From Candidatus Woesearchaeota archaeon (GTDB taxonomy: Archaea; Nanobdellota; Nanobdellia; Woesearchaeales; CG1-02-33-12), in the NCBI GenBank assembly GCA_018399355.1, contig JAGYOA010000003.1, positions 1 to 35,094 of the forward strand: a DNA stretch of 35,094 bases. The letters run 5' to 3'. How positions within the stretch are numbered: position 1 is the stretch's first letter; every line of letters begins with the position of its first letter. Made by a program: the position numbers and the translations under genes. The notes under the pieces are model-generated. The model had not been told where the DNA came from. It was given only the letters and a program-made list of their open reading frames with translations, and did not search any database. This document shows positions 28,230 to 35,094 of this stretch, one piece after another.

Positions 28230-29517
28230 TGAGCTTAATAAGTCAGACCATTTAGTTGCAGATGCAGTTAAAATGGAGCTTAACAGGCAGCGCAATTCTG
28301 TTGAATTAATCGCGTCTGAAAACTTTGTTAGCATCCCTGTACTGCAGGCAATGGGAACTTGGCTAACAAACAAATATTCTGAAGGATATCCACACAAAAG
28401 ATACTACGGCGGAAATAAGTTTATTGACATGAGCGAGGACTTGGCAATAGAAAGGGCTAAATTATTATTTGATGCAGAGCACGCAAATGTGCAGCCGCAT
28501 GCAGGAAGCCAGGCCAACATGGAAGTTTATTTTGCACTGCTCAACCTTAAAGATAAAATTTTAGGAATGGACTTATCACACGGCGGCCACCTAACTCATG
28601 GAAGCCCTGTAAATTTCTCAGGAAAGTTTTATGATTTTGTTTCATACGGAATTTCAAAAGAAACAGAAAGAATTGATATGGATGAGGTAAGAAAAATTGC
28701 ATTAAAGGAAAAACCAAAACTGATTTTAGCAGGCTACAGCGCTTATCCAAGGAATATTGATTTCAAGGAATTCAGGGAGATTGCAGATGAGGTTGATGCT
28801 TATTTAATGGCAGATGTTGCTCATTTTGCAGGAATTATTGCTGCAAGAAAGCACATGATGCCCTTTCCTTATTGTGATGTTGTAACAACAACAACACATA
28901 AAACATTAAGGGGACCAAGGGGAGCGATGATACTCTCTATGCAGGAAGACCGCTTAAAGGAAAAATATCATCCTGATTCAAAGAAAAATCTTGCGAGAAT
29001 GATTGATTCTGCTGTCTTTCCAGGAATGCAGGGCGGCCCATTAGATCATGTGATAGCTGCAAAGGCAGTTGCTTTCGGAGAAGCTTTAAAACCCGACTTT
29101 AAGGATTATATAGAGCAAGTATTGAAAAACGCAAAAGCACTCGCAAGTGATTTAATGTATCATGGATTTAAGCTAATAAGCGACGGCACAGACAATCACC
29201 TTATGCTTATTGATTTAAGCAATAAAGATGTTACAGGAAAACAGGCAGAAGCTGCTTTAGATGAGGCAGGAATAACATGCAATAAAAACATGGTTCCATT
29301 TGATGAGAGAAGCCCATTTGACCCAAGCGGAATAAGGATTGGAACTCCTGCAATAACCACCAGGGGATTTAATGAAAATGACATGAAAGTAATTGCAGAC
29401 TCAATGAACAAAATAATTGAGAACATAAATAATAAAGAAATAATTGAAAAGGTAAGGCAGGATATTGTTGAGATTTGCAATGAGCATCCTCTTTATCCTG
29501 AAATAAATCTTGATTAA
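28216..29517 (+). CDS. glyA: Serine hydroxymethyltransferase
   Basis: [48 protein letters not shown]; start MINLDELNK favoured about 7 nt after GGAGGT (ORF track starts at 28192). Confidence 0.96.
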   Translation: MINLDELNKSDHLVADAVKMELNRQRNSVELIASENFVSIPVLQAMGTWLTNKYSEGYPHKRYYGGNKFIDMSEDLAIERAKLLFDAEHANVQPHAGSQANMEVYFALLNLKDKILGMDLSHGGHLTHGSPVNFSGKFYDFVSYGISKETERIDMDEVRKIALKEKPKLILAGYSAYPRNIDFKEFREIADEVDAYLMADVAHFAGIIAARKHMMPFPYCDVVTTTTHKTLRGPRGAMILSMQEDRLKEKYHPDSKKNLARMIDSAVFPGMQGGPLDHVIAAKAVAFGEALKPDFKDYIEQVLKNAKALASDLMYHGFKLISDGTDNHLMLIDLSNKDVTGKQAEAALDEAGITCNKNMVPFDERSPFDPSGIRIGTPAITTRGFNENDMKVIADSMNKIIENINNKEIIEKVRQDIVEICNEHPLYPEINLD

Positions 29518-29518
29518 T

Positions 29519-30205
29519 ATGAAGGGAAAACTTATTGTTATAGCAGGAACAGACGGAAGCGGAAAAGCAACGCAGGTTAAGTTTCTTGAAGAGAAACTAA
29601 TAAGAAAAGGTTATGATGTTAAAGTAACTGATTTTCCACAGTACGGCCAGAAAAGTGCTGCGCTAGTTGAAGAATACCTTAATGGAAAGTACGGCTCTCC
29701 TGAAGATGTTGGACCTTACAGGGCATCTATATTTTATGCATGCGACAGGTATGCTGCATCATTTAAAATGAAGGAATGGCTTGATGAGGGCAATATAATC
29801 ATTTCAAACAGGTATGTTTCCGCAAACATAGGTCATCAGGGAGGAAAAATAAATGATATCAATGAAAGAAACAAATACCTTGACTGGCTTTTTGACCTTG
29901 AGTTTAATATTTTTGGGATTCCGAGGCCAGACAAAAACATACTTCTTTATGTTCCACCTGAAGTAAGCCAAATGCTTGTTGACCAAAAAGACTTAAGAGA
30001 ATACATAGAGAACGGAAAAAAAAGAGACATACATGAGGAAAACTTAAATCATCTTAAGAATGCTGCTGATGCTTATCTTTATGCTGCTGAAAAATACAAC
30101 TGGGATAAGATTGAATGTGCGCCTAATGGAAAACTCAAAACAAAAGAAGAGATTTCAGAAGAAATTTGGGAAAAGGTAATTGATCTGATTAAAACTGATT
30201 CTTAG
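29519..30205 (+). CDS. tmk: Thymidylate kinase
   Basis: KGKLIVIAGTDGSGKATQVKFLEEKL (P-loop), SNRYVSANIGHQG; in the thyA cluster. Confidence 0.92.
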   Translation: MKGKLIVIAGTDGSGKATQVKFLEEKLIRKGYDVKVTDFPQYGQKSAALVEEYLNGKYGSPEDVGPYRASIFYACDRYAASFKMKEWLDEGNIIISNRYVSANIGHQGGKINDINERNKYLDWLFDLEFNIFGIPRPDKNILLYVPPEVSQMLVDQKDLREYIENGKKRDIHEENLNHLKNAADAYLYAAEKYNWDKIECAPNGKLKTKEEISEEIWEKVIDLIKTDS

Positions 30206-30240
30206 ATAGATTTATAAATTTCTTTATTAAGCCAGATAAG

Positions 30241-31434
30241 ATGAAGCTTACAGACATTGATATAAACTCTATTGAAAAAGTCTTATTGGTTGAGAGAAAG
30301 GCAAAGACATTTGGTCTTGAGGGAATAAAAAAATTTCTAAGCTTGATTGGAAATCCTGAAAAAAAATTAAAGATAATCCATGTTGCAGGAACAAACGGAA
30401 AAGGTTCTGTGTGCGCAATGATATCATCTGTTTTAAATGAAGCTGATTTTAACGCAGGTATGTTTACTTCTCCTCATTTAATAAAAGTCAATGAAAGGAT
30501 AAGGATTAATGATGAGCTTATAAGTGATGAGAATTTCAGAAGAATAGCTGATTTTGTTTACGAAAAAGAGAAGGAGAATAACATTAGCTTAACTTTTTTT
30601 GAAACATTGACAGTTATGGCCTTTATTTACTTTAATGAAAAGAAAGTTGATTATGCTATTATGGAAACAGGAATGGGCGGCCGCTTGGACGCAACAAATG
30701 TTTCACAGCCAATAATTTCTGTTATAACAAATATTGGTTTAGAGCATAAAGATGTTTTGGGCAATACAATAAAAGAGATTGCAAATGAAAAGGCGGGAAT
30801 CATAAAGTCAAATACAACAATTGTTACAAGCGCAAAAGGAAAAGCGCTTTCTGTTATTGAGAATATTGCTGAGAAGCATAACTCAAAACTTGTTGTTGCA
30901 AAAAAACTTAACAATATTGAGTTAAGATTAAAAGGAGAGTATCAAAAAGAGAATGCCTCAACTTCATATGCAGCTTTAAAGGAGATTGGTTTAAAAGAAG
31001 ATGTAATATTAAACGGGTTGAAGAAGGCTTACTGGCCGGGCCGTTTCGAGTTCATAGGTGGAAATATCTTACTTGATTGCGCCCACAATCCAGACGGAAT
31101 AAATGCTCTTGTAAATTCTATAAAAAGGCTTGAGTACCATAATCTTATAGTTGTTATTGGAGTTATGAAAGATAAGGATATTAGTTCAATTGAAAAAAAG
31201 CTTGAAAAACTTAATCCTTTTGTTATTGCAACAAAGGCCTCTGTATCAAGGTCAAAAGAGCCAGAGGAAATTGCAAAATATTTTGAAAATGCAGTGGTTA
31301 TACCTAACTTAAAAGATGCAATAAACCACTCTATTGAAAAAGCTGAAAAAAATGATCTTGTGTTAATAACAGGCTCAATCTTTGTTGTTGGAGAGGCATA
31401 TCCTTTTCTTACTAAACATTTAAATAAACTGTAA
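30241..31434 (+). CDS. folC: Folylpolyglutamate synthase-like Mur ligase family protein
   Basis: KIIHVAGTNGKGSVCAMISSVL, GMFTSPHLIKVNERI, METGMGGRLDATNV, DCAHNPDGI. Confidence 0.94.
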   Translation: MKLTDIDINSIEKVLLVERKAKTFGLEGIKKFLSLIGNPEKKLKIIHVAGTNGKGSVCAMISSVLNEADFNAGMFTSPHLIKVNERIRINDELISDENFRRIADFVYEKEKENNISLTFFETLTVMAFIYFNEKKVDYAIMETGMGGRLDATNVSQPIISVITNIGLEHKDVLGNTIKEIANEKAGIIKSNTTIVTSAKGKALSVIENIAEKHNSKLVVAKKLNNIELRLKGEYQKENASTSYAALKEIGLKEDVILNGLKKAYWPGRFEFIGGNILLDCAHNPDGINALVNSIKRLEYHNLIVVIGVMKDKDISSIEKKLEKLNPFVIATKASVSRSKEPEEIAKYFENAVVIPNLKDAINHSIEKAEKNDLVLITGSIFVVGEAYPFLTKHLNKL

Positions 31435-31448
31435 TTTTACTTTTTTCT

Positions 31449-32588
31449 ATGAAAGGAATTGCAATAACACACAAAGGATTGGAAGATATAGCTGCCTTGG
31501 AGATTAAGGAGATAATCAAAGCTGAGTCTGAGGTTAAGGAAACAACTGTAGTTTTCAGTCCAAAAAATCTTGTTGATTTGTGCACTCTGGCTTATAAGGC
31601 ACAGTCTTTGATAAAAGTTCTTTATCTTTTTGACATTTTTAAGGTTAAGAATGATGAAAAATCAATTCTTGATAAAATCAAAAAAAGCGTTGAAAAGATT
31701 GATTTTAAAGAGTGGTTAGATAAAGAAAAGACATTCAGGGTTTCATGTAAACATGTTGAAAATGAGATAAGCAGCCAGGAAATAGAAAAGGAAACAGGAG
31801 CTATTTTAATAGACAAGATACAAAAGACAGGTAAATACGACCAAAAGGTTGATCTTGATAATCCTGATGTCATATTTTACATTTACATTTATGAAAACCA
31901 ATGTTACATTGGAATTGATTTCTGCGGTTTTGACTTAAGCAAAAGGGATTATAAAGTTTTCAGCAATCCAGCTGATACAAAAGGAACAATATCATACTCT
32001 GTTTTAAGGATTGCAGAATATAAAAAATCAGATACATTGCTTGACCCTTTCTGCAGCTCAGGAACTATTCCGATTGAGGCAGCCTTGTTTAAGCTTGGCT
32101 CTGTGAATTTTTACAGAAAAGACAGGTTTGCTTTTTTAAAACTTAAGCAGTTTGAAAATCATGATTTCAAAAAATTATTTAGCAATGAATATGATGAAGA
32201 AAAACCAAACATACTTGCATCTGATGAAAGGCTTTACAACATGAGGGCAGCAAAAAAGAACGCAAAAATAGCTTCTGTTAATAAAATGATTGAGTTTTCA
32301 AAAATTGATGTTGACTGGCTTGACACAAAGTATGAAAAACAAAGCATTGATTTAATAGCAACAAAACCAATTTTCCTTAAGTATGAACTTGATAAGACAA
32401 AAAAAATTTATGATGGATTTTTTTATGGCGCAAAATATATTCTTAAGAATAAGGGAAAAATAGTAGTCATTTCAAAGGGAGATGATTTAATAGAAGAGAT
32501 ATCTAAAAAACATGGATTTAATATTTGCCATGAAAGAGTTGTTTTTCAGGGCAGTCAGCAGCTTAAGGTAACTGTTTTTCAAAAATAA
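31449..32588 (+). CDS. THUMP-domain class I methyltransferase (Trm14/TrmN-like tRNA MTase)
   Basis: N-terminal THUMP-like region, then FSNPADTKGTISYSVLRIAEYKKSDTLLDPFCSSGTIPIEAAL. Confidence 0.85.
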   Translation: MKGIAITHKGLEDIAALEIKEIIKAESEVKETTVVFSPKNLVDLCTLAYKAQSLIKVLYLFDIFKVKNDEKSILDKIKKSVEKIDFKEWLDKEKTFRVSCKHVENEISSQEIEKETGAILIDKIQKTGKYDQKVDLDNPDVIFYIYIYENQCYIGIDFCGFDLSKRDYKVFSNPADTKGTISYSVLRIAEYKKSDTLLDPFCSSGTIPIEAALFKLGSVNFYRKDRFAFLKLKQFENHDFKKLFSNEYDEEKPNILASDERLYNMRAAKKNAKIASVNKMIEFSKIDVDWLDTKYEKQSIDLIATKPIFLKYELDKTKKIYDGFFYGAKYILKNKGKIVVISKGDDLIEEISKKHGFNICHERVVFQGSQQLKVTVFQK

Positions 32589-32627
32589 ATCAAAAGGTTT
32601 ATAAATAATATTTATTAAGGAGATAGT

Positions 32628-33398
32628 ATGGAAAAAAGAGGTCAGGTAAGCATATTTATAATCATTGGATTTGTTTTTATCATCACTATATCCTTGTTTT
32701 TTTTAATAAGGAACACCAATTTAAAGTTTGGCTTTGCAGGTTCCCCTGACACAAGGCCGATAGAACACTACATTGAGCTTTGCATAAAATCATCTGCTTC
32801 TGATGCTATTTATCTTGCAGGTATGCAGGGCGGCTACACAACAACTCCAAATATTTACTTTGAGTCAGGTTATGCAAGAACAGCATACTGGTATAATCAA
32901 GGAGAAGACACTTCTCCTAATGTAGAAGAAATAGAACAGGAGCTTTCATCTTACATAAACAATGTTTTGCCTGACTGTATTGAGAGCCTTAGGATTTTTG
33001 AGGATATGGGATATGAATTTGAGTTTGGAAACCTTAACACAGAAGCAACCATATATGAAAACAAAGTTGATTTTAATATTCAATATCCTATAAAAATAAA
33101 GAAAGGAGAATCAATTTCAGAGATAAAAGATTTTCAGCAAAGCTTTGATGTGAGGCTCGGGCATATAATTAATATAGCAAAAGAAATAGTTGAAATGGAA
33201 ATTAATGATCCAGACTGGATAGACATGACTTACATGACAGAGCAGGACATTGATTTTAAGATTTATCCATATGATGAAAACATAATAATTTATTCATTGG
33301 TTGATACTGATTCAAAGATAAGCAACAACCTTGACTTCGTATTTCTTTTTGCTAACCGTTTCAATGAAAGCGGGCAAGCTTTAAATAAAAATGAATAA
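32628..33398 (+). CDS. Secreted/pilin-signal-like protein of unknown function
   Basis: MEKRGQVSIFIIIGFVFIITISLFFLI N-terminus (class III-like KRGQ + hydrophobic stretch). Confidence 0.78.
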   Translation: MEKRGQVSIFIIIGFVFIITISLFFLIRNTNLKFGFAGSPDTRPIEHYIELCIKSSASDAIYLAGMQGGYTTTPNIYFESGYARTAYWYNQGEDTSPNVEEIEQELSSYINNVLPDCIESLRIFEDMGYEFEFGNLNTEATIYENKVDFNIQYPIKIKKGESISEIKDFQQSFDVRLGHIINIAKEIVEMEINDPDWIDMTYMTEQDIDFKIYPYDENIIIYSLVDTDSKISNNLDFVFLFANRFNESGQALNKNE

Positions 33399-35094
33399 AA
33401 AGAAGATTATTTCCTTAGTGAAAACTCCTTTAATTTTCCTAGTTTTATTCTCTTTGTTGTTGGTTTCTGTTTATGCTCCAGTTTCGCAGGATTTATTAGA
33501 CAAACTTAAAGACAGATATGATATTGATAACCAGGAATCTGATTTAGAAAATGAAGATACTACTTCTAATACTGATTCAGGAGATGCATATGAAAATGAA
33601 GATGATATCCTTAGCGATTTAAATGATGTTACATTAGATGAAGGCAATCTGGATGTTTCAAAATCAACAGGAAGCACTACTCTTTCAAGTGAGGAAATAG
33701 AAACATTAGGACTCAAAAAGATTTTTTCAAAGAATGAGGTTATTAATATTGAGAATGCAAACATTGAGCTAATATCTATTAAGGATGGAATTACAAAAAT
33801 TACATTTGCAAAATCAGACACGGCTAATGAAATAACCTTTGAAGTTAATGGTGAAACACATACAGTAAGTGCTGAAAAGGGAACAGTTGAATGGATTGAT
33901 GGAGAGATGATTTTCAGTGAAGGAGTAACCATTAAAACACAGGATGGAAAATCATTTACATCATTGCAAGAAGGAACAAAAATAAAACTGGGAGAAGTAA
34001 CTGAAGTACAGGGAAAGGCATCTCTTGAATACAAACAGGATTTTTTAGCTGAGATTAAAGTTGTTGGAAAAGATAGTTCTCTTTTCATAGAAAAATCAGA
34101 AAATGAAAAAACAGAATTTACAACTATTGATGGAAAAGATATGACAATAACAACAGGAGAGTTTCACAACAGCGAGGAATGTCAAGGAAACTGCATTTCT
34201 TACAAAGATATGGGGGCATGGAGCAAGGCAAAGATTGACGGCAATGTACTCTTTGTTAAATATACTGGAGATGAAAAAAGAACAGTAAGGTTTGAGGATA
34301 AAAAGGTTTATCTTTACTCAAAGGACGACCTTAAAACATTTCAGAAAGAGTATGATTTTGTTCAGAAAATGGTAATAAATTACAACAATGGCATACCTGT
34401 AGTAGTTGAAAATACAGGAGAGGTCAAGACAGATACATATGAATTTTATGATGAGCAAAATCCAGAAAAAGTTGTTGTTGAAAATCAAGATACACCAATA
34501 CCTGAAACTCAAAACCCACAAACCCAAAAAGTTACTGAAGGACAACTTACAGAGTTTGAAAATAAGGCAAAAACTGTGATAATAAACGGAGAGTCCCTAT
34601 ATGACAAGGTCACAGAAATCTACAATGAGTATGAAGGAGGAGATATTTCCAAACAATTGTTTATTTCATTAATAGAAAAAGAATCTTTAATGGATGAAGA
34701 GGGAGCATATTATTATTCTTATGGATTAACCCAGTCAACATTAAGCTCGGTAAAAGATTTGATATTAAATGAGCCAGATGAATACAGCAAATACAAGGAT
34801 TACAGCGATGAGGAGATTGTTAACCTGCTTAAGTCAGACCCAGTTTTTAATTTAAGAGCAGGATTTGATTATCTTAAACGAATTGAGGAACATTATGGAA
34901 GATCTTACGGCTTTTCAGAACCAAAGCAAACATATAATTATGATGGTGATGAAGTTGATATTTACCTCCTGGCTTACAATGCAGGCCCAACAGTAACAAA
35001 CAAGCTAATGAAATCATTCAATGAAGAAGGGGGAGGAGACTGGGAAGACTTAAAGATATTCATTAATTCAGATAAAGGAGTATCAATCCTTGGG
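33391..35094 (+). CDS. Secreted protein with lytic transglycosylase (SLT)-like C-terminal domain; 3' end outside window
   Basis: Manual translation, open to window end (568 codons), absent from ORF track: MNKKKIISLVKTPLIFLVLFSLLLVSVYA...; C-terminal LFISLIEKESLMDEEGAYYYSYGLTQ...FNLRAGFDYLKRI...DIYLLAYNAGPTV matches SLT motifs (ES, GLxQ, N..AG..YL, AYNAGP). Confidence 0.87.
   Translation, partial: MNKKKIISLVKTPLIFLVLFSLLLVSVYAPVSQDLLDKLKDRYDIDNQESDLENEDTTSNTDSGDAYENEDDILSDLNDVTLDEGNLDVSKSTGSTTLSSEEIETLGLKKIFSKNEVINIENANIELISIKDGITKITFAKSDTANEITFEVNGETHTVSAEKGTVEWIDGEMIFSEGVTIKTQDGKSFTSLQEGTKIKLGEVTEVQGKASLEYKQDFLAEIKVVGKDSSLFIEKSENEKTEFTTIDGKDMTITTGEFHNSEECQGNCISYKDMGAWSKAKIDGNVLFVKYTGDEKRTVRFEDKKVYLYSKDDLKTFQKEYDFVQKMVINYNNGIPVVVENTGEVKTDTYEFYDEQNPEKVVVENQDTPIPETQNPQTQKVTEGQLTEFENKAKTVIINGESLYDKVTEIYNEYEGGDISKQLFISLIEKESLMDEEGAYYYSYGLTQSTLSSVKDLILNEPDEYSKYKDYSDEEIVNLLKSDPVFNLRAGFDYLKRIEEHYGRSYGFSEPKQTYNYDGDEVDIYLLAYNAGPTVTNKLMKSFNEEGGGDWEDLKIFINSDKGVSILG

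Noticed and set aside
33471-34088. 205-aa minus-strand ORF
   Set aside because: Antisense of the SLT-domain gene, which has signal peptide and conserved motifs; Ser-rich shadow

Overview
AT-rich archaeal chromosomal window. Gene content (PCNA, RNase J, intron-containing tRNA-Leu, bacterial-type GyrA with an intein, 'KRGQVSIFIIIG' signal-like N-termini, TSP1/WNL-type surface domains) suggests a DPANN lineage close to Woesearchaeota/Pacearchaeota; this lineage call is inference. Left part: pcn, rnj, tRNA-Leu(CAA) with a ~45-nt intron, a radical SAM gene, three small coiled-coil genes, a uraA-upp pyrimidine salvage pair with an apparent pyrD fragment downstream, an orphan AmmeMemoRadiSam-type radical SAM gene and a nucleotidyltransferase. 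Middle: a surface-protein region with two apparent regulatory modules. One is a tandem-HTH regulator leading a tightly packed operon of three secreted or membrane proteins, with three direct repeats spaced exactly 21 bp upstream of a TATA-like box. The other is an unannotated 49-aa ribbon-helix-helix (RHH) protein leading an Fn3/transmembrane surface gene, preceded by 7-8 TACTAWT iterons at ~11-bp period. Right part: scpB, PIG-L deacetylase, a small zinc ribbon, dut, gyrA with a 434-aa LAGLIDADG intein directly after the catalytic Tyr, a thyA-folA-glyA-tmk-folC cluster, a THUMP methyltransferase with an atypical motif IV, and at the right edge a truncated secreted protein with a lytic-transglycosylase-like C-terminus. 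Family calls are by eye from the translations; no database searches were run.
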